Shown: positions 9,175 to 15,305 of the stretch, one piece after another
Numbering within the stretch: the first letter of the stretch is position 1
Layout: each line of letters begins with the position of its first letter
Assembly (NCBI GenBank): GCA_947303105.1
Contig: CAMYXQ010000002.1
Location: 1-27,373 of the forward strand
DNA from: an uncultured Caryophanales bacterium
GTDB lineage: Bacteria > Bacillota_I > Bacilli_A > RFN20 > CAG-826
Length of the DNA: 27,373 nucleotides
Direction: 5' to 3'
Translations under genes and position numbers: made by a program
Notes under the pieces: model-generated
The model's input: only the letters and a program-made list of their open reading frames with translations
Told to the model about the DNA's origin: nothing
The model's database searches: none

Positions 9175-9190
9175 TGGAGGCTTTTCTTCT
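9164..9190 (+). terminator. Rho-independent terminator of the HTH gene
   Basis: AAGCCTCC (9164-9171) pairs with GGAGGCTT (9176-9183) around loop TGAT, followed by a T-rich run. The stop codon TGA (9172-9174) lies in the loop, so the terminator overlaps the coding end. Confidence 0.85.
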
Positions 9191-9220
9191 GGCTAACGAT
9201 AGGATTATCCAACCTTGAAA

Positions 9221-9439
9221 ATGCGAAGTTTTTCTAATGGCGAAAATTGGCAAAAACATAGTATTTATCAAATAAATAACATCTGTTCTATATCTGTAGA
9301 ATTATCGGTTTTTAACGAGAATCCTCAGGTATTTACCTATTGCGGTGGGTCGGGCGGATGCGGCCGAGGAGATAAATACGAAAACGGGTTTAAGATCATT
9401 AAGTATTCATTTAAGAAAAAGCAAAAATCGCCCGAATAA
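9221..9439 (+). CDS. Doubtful small Cys/Gly-rich ORF (72 aa)
   Basis: An open frame of 72 codons from ATG 9221 (or TTG 9215) to TAA at 9437-9439. The only striking part is YCGGSGGCGRGDKYENG, encoded by a GC-rich patch in otherwise AT-rich DNA, followed by a Lys-rich tail (YSFKKKQKSPE). There is no Shine-Dalgarno site. The Cys-Gly-Gly-Ser-Gly-Gly-Cys pattern could suit a modified or disulfide-bonded peptide, but no processing enzyme or transporter gene is adjacent, and the same bases could instead be a structured RNA. Chance ORFs are frequent in AT-rich DNA, so this is reported only as a possibility. Confidence 0.2.
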   Translation: MRSFSNGENWQKHSIYQINNICSISVELSVFNENPQVFTYCGGSGGCGRGDKYENGFKIIKYSFKKKQKSPE

Positions 9440-9603
9440 AATAACAGCGATTATATTATTAAAATTCATTTTAAGCCGAAATAATAGGTATAAAAATAAC
9501 GCGGATAACACTATGAAAAATAATTATTAATTGTCTTTACAATTTGAAACTTTGCATGACAGAAGCGGGCGAAAATCGGCCTAATTTTTGTTCATAAAGG
9601 GAT

Positions 9604-9632
9604 TTTCTTATGCGTGCGAATACACGTATAAT
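9604..9632 (+). promoter_or_regulatory. Promoter of the DUF1508 gene
   Basis: A perfect TATAAT at 9627-9632 with a weak -35 (TTTCTT, 9604-9609) at 17-nt spacing. Start of transcription would be near 9639, just before the Shine-Dalgarno site GGTGGAGG (9637-9644). Confidence 0.65.
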
Positions 9633-9650
9633 CTAGGTGGAGGTTTTGTT

Positions 9651-10013
9651 ATGGGCATCTTTGTTATCAGTGAATCGAATGAAGGATTCCGCTTTTTGTT
9701 GAAGACACAGGGTGGTGAGATCTTAGGTCTTTGCCCTTACGTTGAAACAAAAGAGGAAGTGGACCAAATTGTTCGCCATGTTGATCGGTTAGCTTCAAAA
9801 GCCCCGATTGAAGATAAGACCGGCCGTTATCATGTTAAACACGAGGACCCCAAATTTATCGTGTTCGAAGATGAAAACCAGATGTTCCGTTACAACCTGC
9901 TCGCCGAAGATGGATCCTGCATCCTCTCCAGCACGGGCTATACCTCATTCGAAAAATGCGTTGAGACGATTGCCAAAGTTCGTAGAACCATCGCCGGCGC
10001 ATCCAGAGATTGA
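9651..10013 (+). CDS. Tandem DUF1508 (YegP-like) protein
   Basis: The 120-residue product consists of two copies of the short DUF1508/UPF0339 fold. Copy 1 is about residues 3-48 (FVISESNEGFRFLLKTQGGE) and copy 2 about 68-113 (FIVFEDENQMFRYNLLAEDG followed by ILSSTGYTSFEKC). The second copy keeps the family pattern of F-x-F/Y-x-L, G-x-x-I/L and S-x-G-Y better than the first. The family is small, cytoplasmic and of unknown biochemical role. ATG 9651 is chosen over an upstream in-frame start at 9588 because the promoter and Shine-Dalgarno site sit between the two. It forms its own transcription unit with promoter and terminator. Confidence 0.88.
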   Translation: MGIFVISESNEGFRFLLKTQGGEILGLCPYVETKEEVDQIVRHVDRLASKAPIEDKTGRYHVKHEDPKFIVFEDENQMFRYNLLAEDGSCILSSTGYTSFEKCVETIAKVRRTIAGASRD

Positions 10014-10020
10014 TTGTTTC

Positions 10021-10044
10021 GGCGGCTTTCGGGCCGCCTTTTCT
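10021..10044 (+). terminator. Rho-independent terminator after the DUF1508 gene
   Basis: GGCGGC (10021-10026) pairs with GCCGCC (10033-10038), loop TTTCGG, followed by TTTTCT. It ends 8 nt before the ung start codon. Confidence 0.85.
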
Positions 10045-10052
10045 AAAAGAAT

Positions 10053-10718
10053 ATGCTGAAAGATTGGAAAGAGCTTTTTGAAGCAGTTGCCGCGAAAGAT
10101 TATGCGAAGACATTAAAATCTTTCCTCGACGACGAATATCAAAACCATACCGTATACCCGCCGAGAGACATGGTATATCAGGCTTTTAAATTGACGAAAC
10201 CAGAAGATTTGAAAGTTGTCATCATTGGCCAAGACCCATACCACAATCCCGGACAGGCGATGGGCCTCTCTTTCAGCGTTCCACGTGGCTTACGAATTCC
10301 CCCTTCTCTAGTCAATATTTACAAAGAGATCGAAGACGATCTGCGCATTCCGATGAATTACCAATGCGGCGATTTGACTCCTTGGGCGCAGCAAGGAGTT
10401 CTTCTCTTGAATGCCTATTTGACCGTTCGGGCGAATACCCCTCTATCTCATGCCAGAGCGGAATATGAATCGTTCATGGCGGACGTTATGCGTTACATCG
10501 ATCAGCTTGATCAGCCGATAGTTTTCCTTCTTTGGGGCGGTTTTGCGAAGAAATTTAAATCTTTTATCACAAATCCCAAGCATATTGCCTTCTGTTCGAG
10601 CCATCCTTCCCCGATGGCGGCAAATCATGGCGGCTGGTTCAAAAACCATCACTTCAGCCAATGCAATGCCTATCTCGTGGATAACGGGGTCGCGCCTATT
10701 GACTGGCGTATCGAATAA
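10053..10718 (+). CDS. ung: Uracil-DNA glycosylase, family 1
   Basis: The 221-residue enzyme removes uracil from DNA, the first step of base excision repair. The water-activating motif GQDPYH is at residues 59-64 (catalytic Asp61), the uracil-binding LLLNAYLTVR follows in mid-protein, the family Leu-loop motif HPSP begins at His184, and LLWGGFAKKF matches the conserved core. Length is normal for the family. The start at ATG 10053 has no clear Shine-Dalgarno site (only AAAAGA before it) and sits immediately behind the terminator of the preceding gene, leaving no room for an ordinary promoter; expression may depend on read-through or on a promoter inside the upstream gene. The -35 of the next promoter lies inside the 3' end of this gene. 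Confidence 0.96.
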   Translation: MLKDWKELFEAVAAKDYAKTLKSFLDDEYQNHTVYPPRDMVYQAFKLTKPEDLKVVIIGQDPYHNPGQAMGLSFSVPRGLRIPPSLVNIYKEIEDDLRIPMNYQCGDLTPWAQQGVLLLNAYLTVRANTPLSHARAEYESFMADVMRYIDQLDQPIVFLLWGGFAKKFKSFITNPKHIAFCSSHPSPMAANHGGWFKNHHFSQCNAYLVDNGVAPIDWRIE

Positions 10719-10727
10719 CTCTATTCT
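10699..10727 (+). promoter_or_regulatory. Promoter of the thiamine riboswitch transcript
   Basis: TTGACT (10699-10704), 17-nt spacer, TATTCT (10722-10727). The predicted start is near 10734, which is exactly where the TPP aptamer begins. The -35 lies within the ung coding end. Confidence 0.75.
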
Positions 10728-10732
10728 TTAAT

Positions 10733-10842
10733 CACCGGAGCTCGTGTGACGGGCTGAGAGGAATTGTAGACAATTCGACGGAACCTGATCCAGGTAATGC
10801 TGGCGGAGGTAACCTTTTTTGCCTCCGGACTGGAGGCATTTT
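10733..10842 (+). promoter_or_regulatory. TPP riboswitch with SD-sequestering expression platform
   Basis: The conserved TPP (THI element) cores are present: GGGCTGAGAG at about 10757-10766 and AACCTGATCCAGGTAATGCTGG near 10787-10805 region, followed by GCGGAGGTAACC. An accessory hairpin GAATTG/CAATTC lies between them. After the aptamer, GCCTCC (10821-10826) pairs with GGAGGC (10832-10837), which contains the Shine-Dalgarno GGAGG 6 nt before ATG 10843. The same CCTCC can alternatively pair with aptamer GGAGG (about 10805-10809). This predicts translational shut-off when thiamine pyrophosphate is bound. A terminator role is less likely because only ATTTTA follows the hairpin. Aptamer identity is firm; the switching model is inferred. 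Confidence 0.9.
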
Positions 10843-11937
10843 ATGTCAGAAGAGAAAAAGTTTGCCCCTTGGCTCAAATCCCATTTGTGGCTGATTGGCG
10901 GTTTGATTGGTGTCTTGGCTTTCCTCAGTTGGGCCGGGCCGATCCTGACTTCTAAGCCGATTGAAGCCACTTTTGCGGACCCTTATTGGACTTTTGCCCA
11001 TGGTTCTCGGGCTAATGTCGGCATCGGGTCGATTCTGTTTGGCGTTAACGGTTCGCCGATCAATGGTTTCTTCCTTGCCTTCTATATCCTCACTTTGGGT
11101 GGTGTCGTCTTTTCGTTCCTTGGGATCAAGAAAGATTTCTTCTATGAGATCGCTTTGTTCTGCTATCTCGTTGCCGGCATCTCTTTTATCAGTTCGCCGG
11201 TCTTCTATGACTTCGCCCTTTGCAATGCGACAGTTGGTACTTCCGAGTTGATGAATTACCTGGAAGATTGGGGGTCGGAAGCTTCGACTAAATTGACATT
11301 TGGCGCAACATTTTCTTGCGTGATGAATTTCCTTGGTGCGATCACCATTTTCTCCGCCGATTTTGAGAAGAAAAGATTCACCGTCCGTGACATGGCGGAG
11401 ATTGCGATTTTTAGTGCAGTGGCCGTCATTCTCGATCTCGTCCAGCATCTCTTGCCTTCAATTGGTGTGACGGGCGGTTCAATTGGTATTGCCATGCTGC
11501 CGTTGTTCTTCGTCGCCTTGCGGCTTGGACCTCTAGCTGGTTTCCTTTCCGGCGGTCTCGTCTATGGCTTAATTACCTGCCTTACCGATGGATATGGCAT
11601 TGTTTTCTATCCCTTTGATTACCTCGTTGGCTTTGGTTCTGTTGCCATCTGCGGTTTCTTCAAACCCCTTGTTTTTGGTAAGAACCAAAAAACATACAAT
11701 CTCAAAGGCGAAATCTTCATCTTGGTCGGCGTTATCGGTTCAGCGGTGGTCCGCTTCCTTGGAAGCAGTATCTCTTCCATCGTGAATTATGGTTACAACA
11801 TCGTTGCCGCTTTCGCTTACAACTATATCTACGTCTTTGCCAGCGCCGGGATCTGCGCCGTCATTCTAATGGCCCTTTATGGACCTCTCGCCAAGCTCAA
11901 TGCCGCTTTTCCCAGTCGCAGCGTCGATGCGCATTAG
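10843..11937 (+). CDS. thiT: ECF-type thiamine S-component (ThiT-like) with extra N-terminal membrane domain
   Basis: The 364-residue integral membrane protein has two parts. The C-terminal part (about residues 178-364) is ThiT-like: GGSIGIAMLPLFFVALRLGP is the family signature, followed by YPFDYLVGFG and RFLGSSISSIVNYG, which match the thiamine-binding S-component of energy-coupling-factor transporters. The N-terminal part (about 1-177) has around four hydrophobic segments (about 14-37, 70-92, 97-125 and 150-172) and is not part of usual ThiT proteins, which are about 180-200 residues long. The upstream TPP riboswitch independently supports thiamine as substrate. The ECF ATPases and T-component are not in this window and must be elsewhere. 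The start is ATG 10843, behind the sequestered Shine-Dalgarno site; an upstream in-frame start at 10819 would lie inside the regulatory hairpin. Confidence 0.88.
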   Translation: MSEEKKFAPWLKSHLWLIGGLIGVLAFLSWAGPILTSKPIEATFADPYWTFAHGSRANVGIGSILFGVNGSPINGFFLAFYILTLGGVVFSFLGIKKDFFYEIALFCYLVAGISFISSPVFYDFALCNATVGTSELMNYLEDWGSEASTKLTFGATFSCVMNFLGAITIFSADFEKKRFTVRDMAEIAIFSAVAVILDLVQHLLPSIGVTGGSIGIAMLPLFFVALRLGPLAGFLSGGLVYGLITCLTDGYGIVFYPFDYLVGFGSVAICGFFKPLVFGKNQKTYNLKGEIFILVGVIGSAVVRFLGSSISSIVNYGYNIVAAFAYNYIYVFASAGICAVILMALYGPLAKLNAAFPSRSVDAH

Positions 11938-11954
11938 CCAATAGGCAATCTTCG

Positions 11955-11963
11955 TGATATTAT
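11955..11963 (+). promoter_or_regulatory. Extended -10 promoter
   Basis: TGATATTAT reads as an extended -10 (TG-N-TATTAT), 25 nt before ATG 11989, with Shine-Dalgarno GGAGG at 11977-11981. The -35 is poor. Confidence 0.5.
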
Positions 11964-11988
11964 TGTTACTCGTTCCGGAGGTAACCCC

Positions 11989-13119
11989 ATGGAAGAAAAA
12001 GAATTAGAAACCAAAGTTGACGAAGTCGTTGAAGAATCCGACTTCGCCGATGAAGTGAAACCGATTGAAAAACCCGAAGAGAAACCGGTTGAAGAACCGA
12101 AGTCCGAAGCCGAAAGCGTCAATATGTACAACGAGGATGTTGAAGTCGACCCCGATTATGCGAGCGGCGCCAACAATCCTTACAAGAAGAAAGCCAAAGG
12201 ACCAGAGCCCGCGTTCGAATATGAACACGAGTCGCTGAAGAAAGCCGAAGAAGCCCGCCAAGTATTTCACAAGAAATACAAAAAAGCCGGCATCGTCAAA
12301 TGGATTCTGACCGCCGTTGCCCTCGTCGGCATCATCCTTGGCTATGTCTTGCCGACCTTCACCGGTTCGGAAGAATGGCGCAAGAGCAATGGACCGACCT
12401 ACGTCATGCTCGGCATTCTCGTCGCGATGATCATCGCCCTTGCTTTGTTCAGTTTCTTGTCCAGACGCATCAACAACAAAGGCATCAGCGAATATCTCGA
12501 TAAGTACTATGTACTTAGCAACGAATATGTCTTCGATGGCTTGAACCTTGCCGATCTCAGTGGTTCGCTCGCTGACAAGATCGAAACCGCCGACCTCACC
12601 GCCTGCGCTCTGTATAGCAGAGTCGACCGCGTCGGCAGCAGAGGTTTGCTCCATTTCGAATACAACAACGTTCCTTGCAGCCTCGTCGATTGCTCGGCTT
12701 CCGTCGCGGTGGGCCGCAACATGTCGACCGTCTTCGTTGGCAAAATGCTCCGCGCCGAGAACACCTGGGATGCCGATGATGTCATCGTTTACATCAAGGG
12801 AAACAAGCGCGCTTTGCCGCCGACCAACCTTGAAGGTTATCAGGTTGTCGAAGACAAAAAGGATCACGTCATTTACGGTCTTTCCAAGAAGAAGCTTCTT
12901 CCGCAGAAGACCCGCGAAGCCATTGCCAAGATCCGCACCGACAAAATTCTTGTCGACTGCGCCATCGCCATCCGCAAAGGCACCACCTACATCATGATGG
13001 GTTATGAGGATAGCTTGATGGTTCCGCCTCTTGAGCACCCCCTCAATCCGGCGCCCCTTAGCAAATACAAAGAGGATCTTAAGGTCGTTCTCGAAGTCGC
13101 CGAAACCCTCTATCGCTAA
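11989..13119 (+). CDS. Two-helix membrane protein with acidic N-terminus and unknown soluble domain
   Basis: The 376-residue product has an acidic, Glu/Pro/Lys-rich, probably disordered first 75 residues, a basic stretch (PYKKKAKG near 64-71), two transmembrane helices (about 102-123 and 137-158) and a soluble C-terminal domain of about 215 residues. With both ends on the same side and a basic pre-helix region, both the tail and the large domain are probably cytoplasmic. The C-terminal layout (substrate-like loop, VFVGKML, KNRALPPTNLEGYQVVED, TYIMMGYED) recalls DUF3137-type membrane proteins, but I cannot confirm that. It is a monocistronic unit with its own promoter, Shine-Dalgarno site and terminator. 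Confidence 0.85.
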   Translation: MEEKELETKVDEVVEESDFADEVKPIEKPEEKPVEEPKSEAESVNMYNEDVEVDPDYASGANNPYKKKAKGPEPAFEYEHESLKKAEEARQVFHKKYKKAGIVKWILTAVALVGIILGYVLPTFTGSEEWRKSNGPTYVMLGILVAMIIALALFSFLSRRINNKGISEYLDKYYVLSNEYVFDGLNLADLSGSLADKIETADLTACALYSRVDRVGSRGLLHFEYNNVPCSLVDCSASVAVGRNMSTVFVGKMLRAENTWDADDVIVYIKGNKRALPPTNLEGYQVVEDKKDHVIYGLSKKKLLPQKTREAIAKIRTDKILVDCAIAIRKGTTYIMMGYEDSLMVPPLEHPLNPAPLSKYKEDLKVVLEVAETLYR

Positions 13120-13130
13120 ACAAAAAGAAG

Positions 13131-13159
13131 TCACCCTCCTTCGCGGGCGGTGATTTTTT
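13131..13159 (+). terminator. Rho-independent terminator
   Basis: TCACCCTCC (13131-13139) pairs with GGGCGGTGA (13145-13153) with one C-C mismatch, followed by six T. Confidence 0.85.
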
Positions 13160-13192
13160 GTTCTTCCAATAGGAAGGAAAGCATTCCCTTGC

Positions 13193-13198
13193 TATAAT
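13193..13198 (+). promoter_or_regulatory. -10 box of the NtdP-tsa operon
   Basis: A perfect TATAAT, 34 nt before ATG 13233. No good -35 was found at the expected distance. The short leader contains CCAC...GTGG, a small potential hairpin, and GGGGG at 13219-13223 as the only Shine-Dalgarno candidate. Confidence 0.6.
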
Positions 13199-13232
13199 AA
13201 AGCCACGACCACTTCAGTGGGGGCTGCTTGTT

Positions 13233-13814
13233 ATGGATGAAAAACTGAAAGACGCACGTTTTCAAAAATGGATTGTCGTGCAAGCTTATAAACATGATGG
13301 GACTCTCCATCGTCAATGGAGTCCGGCTTTTTTAGCGGAAGAAACCGATGATTATTGGGCCTTGTCCAGCAGGGCGTCGCTCGTCGTCGAAAGCGATGGC
13401 CGCCGGTGGATGACCAAGGAGCACGCGGTGTTCATTCTTTTCAAACATTCCTGGATGAATGCCATTTGCATGATCAAAGAAGACGGCAAAATTTCCTACT
13501 ATGTGAACATCGCTTCTCCGACCATTTGGGACCAAGGATATCTCAAATACATCGACTACGATCTCGATGTGAAGTTGTTCCCGGACGGCATGATGAAAGA
13601 ACTCGATATCATGGAGTTCGAACGCCACATCCAAACCTATGGTTATTCTGCCGCGTTAACTCGCGCCGTCACCAATTCGATGCATCGCGTCATCGGCCTC
13701 ATGAAGGAACGGGTTTTCCCGTTCTCCGATGCGGAGATTCATAGAATCTACGACAAATTCATCGAGAACACGAAACCGTTCTCGGTCAGCGAAAGGGACC
13801 ACAATGCGATTTGA
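13233..13814 (+). CDS. DUF402 / NtdP-like nucleoside tri- and diphosphatase
   Basis: The 193-residue product matches the DUF402 family, exemplified by Bacillus YgaC and staphylococcal NtdP, which hydrolyses nucleoside tri- and diphosphates. Visible hallmarks are the N-terminal VVQAYKHDGTLHRQW, then VVESDGRRW, and the acidic metal-binding core YVNIASPTIWDQ followed by YLKYIDYDLDVKLFPDG with several Asp residues. The C-terminal helix is also as expected. It is the first gene of the t6A operon and overlaps tsaE by 11 nt, so the two are translated in different frames with probable coupling. A housekeeping nucleotide role beside tRNA modification is plausible; the exact substrate is not shown. Confidence 0.85.
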   Translation: MDEKLKDARFQKWIVVQAYKHDGTLHRQWSPAFLAEETDDYWALSSRASLVVESDGRRWMTKEHAVFILFKHSWMNAICMIKEDGKISYYVNIASPTIWDQGYLKYIDYDLDVKLFPDGMMKELDIMEFERHIQTYGYSAALTRAVTNSMHRVIGLMKERVFPFSDAEIHRIYDKFIENTKPFSVSERDHNAI

Positions 13815-14259
13815 ATTCGTCAGTGAGTCTCGCGAACAAACCAAAGCGTTCGGCGCGTTGCTTTCGAAGTTCGCTTTCCCTGGCGAGGTCATACTTTTAG
13901 AAGGCGATCTCGGGGCCGGGAAAACAACCTTCGCGGGCGGCTTTGCCAAAGGCCTTGGCATCGAAGAAGAAGTCATTTCGCCGACCTTCAATATCATGAA
14001 ATGCTACTTCAATGGGCGTATCCCGATGTTTCACATCGACGCTTACCGTTTGGAGAATCAGAACATCGAATTGGGTCTTGAGGAATTCATCGAAGGCGAT
14101 GGCGTCTCTCTGATCGAATGGCCCGTTTTCATCAAACCATTGATTCCCGATAACCCCCTTCATATCACCATTCATAATCTCGGTGATGACCGCCGCCAGT
14201 TCATCATCGAAGGCGAAGGCGAACAATACGCGCCTTTATTTGTCGAATTGGAGAGATAA
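13804..14259 (+). CDS. tsaE: tRNA t6A biosynthesis ATPase TsaE
   Basis: The 151-residue P-loop ATPase supports the TsaB-TsaD complex in making threonylcarbamoyl-adenosine (t6A) at position 37 of ANN-decoding tRNAs. The Walker A motif GDLGAGKT spans residues 34-41 (Lys40). SPTFNI, HIDAYRL and LIEWP are the other TsaE signatures. The ATG at 13804 overlaps the end of the preceding gene by 11 nt and has AAGGG 7 nt upstream; the longer in-frame start at 13729 would read through most of the neighbour and is rejected. It is followed after 3 nt by tsaB. Confidence 0.95.
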   Translation: MRFEFVSESREQTKAFGALLSKFAFPGEVILLEGDLGAGKTTFAGGFAKGLGIEEEVISPTFNIMKCYFNGRIPMFHIDAYRLENQNIELGLEEFIEGDGVSLIEWPVFIKPLIPDNPLHITIHNLGDDRRQFIIEGEGEQYAPLFVELER

Positions 14260-14262
14260 ACA

Positions 14263-14853
14263 ATGCTGACGCTTCTTTTGGATAGTTCAAACGCGAATCT
14301 CTCCGTTGGTCTGGCCAAAGACCACCATTTAATCGACTTTGTGCATTATGACGCCTGGCAGCGCCAAAGCGAACTGATGGTCAATGAGGTGAAAACTTTG
14401 TTGGAACGGAACCGTTTTAGTCACGCTGATTTAGACGCCGTCATCTCCGCCAAAGGACCAGGTAGTTATACGGGCGTGCGCATCGCCTTAACGATCGGCA
14501 AAGTCATCGCCAGCGCTTTGAATATCCCGCTCTATATCGTTTCCAGTCTTGAAGCGATGAAAGATCCAGACAAACCTTCGGTTTGCGTGTCCAATGCCCG
14601 CAGCAAACGAAGTTATATCGGCGTCTATGATGGGAACGAAGTTCTCTTACAGGACACCATTTGGACGAATGACGAGGTGCTCGCTTTTTTAAAGGATCAT
14701 CCGGACCACGTTCTCCGTGGCGAAGGAAAACATCTCGGACTCGATATTGTCCCAAGCAATCCTCTCGAAGTCTTGAAGGATTGCGACGACGAAAAGCATT
14801 TATGCGCTGACCCGTTGGGGGCCAAGCCGGTTTACTTGAAGGACAACGGATGA
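14263..14853 (+). CDS. tsaB: t6A biosynthesis scaffold protein TsaB
   Basis: The 196-residue product is an inactive ASKHA-fold paralogue of TsaD that dimerises with it in the t6A complex. It begins with LTLLLDSSNANLSVGL and carries the family motif AKGPGSYTGVRIALTIGK, followed by PLYIVSSLEAM. It lacks the metal-binding His pair of TsaD, as expected. It is somewhat shorter than typical TsaB proteins (about 220-230). GGAGAG precedes the ATG by 8 nt; the stop overlaps the rimI start in ATGATGG. Confidence 0.94.
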   Translation: MLTLLLDSSNANLSVGLAKDHHLIDFVHYDAWQRQSELMVNEVKTLLERNRFSHADLDAVISAKGPGSYTGVRIALTIGKVIASALNIPLYIVSSLEAMKDPDKPSVCVSNARSKRSYIGVYDGNEVLLQDTIWTNDEVLAFLKDHPDHVLRGEGKHLGLDIVPSNPLEVLKDCDDEKHLCADPLGAKPVYLKDNG

Positions 14854-15305
14854 TGGATATCAAGTTACGGAAAATGGTAGAAGCGGATATCCCTGCCGTC
14901 ACCGCCTTGGAGCAGGCTTCTTTTGCCCATCCTTGGCCGGAGCGGGAAATCCGTTACGAAATCACCGAAAACCCCTGTTCTGTCATCTATATCGCTGAAA
15001 AAGATGGGGAAATCGTTGGATATTTGGATTTCATGATCACATTCGACAGCGCGACGATCAACCGGATCTGCGTCCTTCCCGCCCATCGGAAACAAGGCAT
15101 TGCCTATGCCCTTCTCGAACAGATGGTCAAGGAATGCAAAGCCCAAGAAGAGGAAGTGGATTGGATCACTTTGGAAGTCCGCAAGAGCAATGAAGCCGCC
15201 ATTAAACTGTATGAGAAAAACGGCTACGAATACGTGACGACGAAACCGCATTATTACGACGACGGAGAAGATGCGGTCTATATGATGAGGAGCATTATTT
15301 CATGA
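14850..15305 (+). CDS. rimI: Ribosomal protein S18-alanine N-acetyltransferase, GNAT family
   Basis: The 151-residue GNAT enzyme transfers acetyl from acetyl-CoA to a protein N-terminus; RimI modifies ribosomal protein S18, though in some bacteria it has other targets. The acetyl-CoA-binding segment VLPAHRKQGIAYALLEQMV and the C-terminal LEVRKSNEAAIKLYEKNGY are typical, and HPWPEREI at about residues 30-37 is the RimI-type substrate-side motif. Its placement between tsaB and tsaD is a widely conserved order in Bacillota and supports RimI over a generic GNAT. It overlaps both neighbours by 4 nt. Confidence 0.92.
   Translation: MMDIKLRKMVEADIPAVTALEQASFAHPWPEREIRYEITENPCSVIYIAEKDGEIVGYLDFMITFDSATINRICVLPAHRKQGIAYALLEQMVKECKAQEEEVDWITLEVRKSNEAAIKLYEKNGYEYVTTKPHYYDDGEDAVYMMRSIIS

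Larger units (their letters stand above)
9191..9650. other. AT-rich intergenic island
   Basis: This 460-nt stretch between the HTH gene terminator and the DUF1508 gene is markedly AT-richer than anything else in the window. It holds a doubtful small ORF (9221-9439), a GC-rich patch at 9341-9370 flanked by complementary GTATTTA (9329-9335) and TAAATAC (9373-9379), a short inverted repeat AATTGT/ACAATT (9529-9534 and 9539-9544), and at its end the promoter of the DUF1508 gene. No tRNA, known riboswitch or IS end was recognised. Confidence 0.6.

Noticed and set aside
9191..9650. Replication origin or IS remnant in the AT-rich island
   Set aside because: No repeated DnaA-box-like TTATCCACA cluster, no dnaA/dnaN neighbours, no transposase fragment and no terminal inverted repeats were found.
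12004..13134. 376-codon antisense frame of the two-helix membrane protein gene
   Set aside because: It is nearly coextensive with the real gene, which has promoter, Shine-Dalgarno site, membrane helices and terminator; the antisense product would start inside that terminator.
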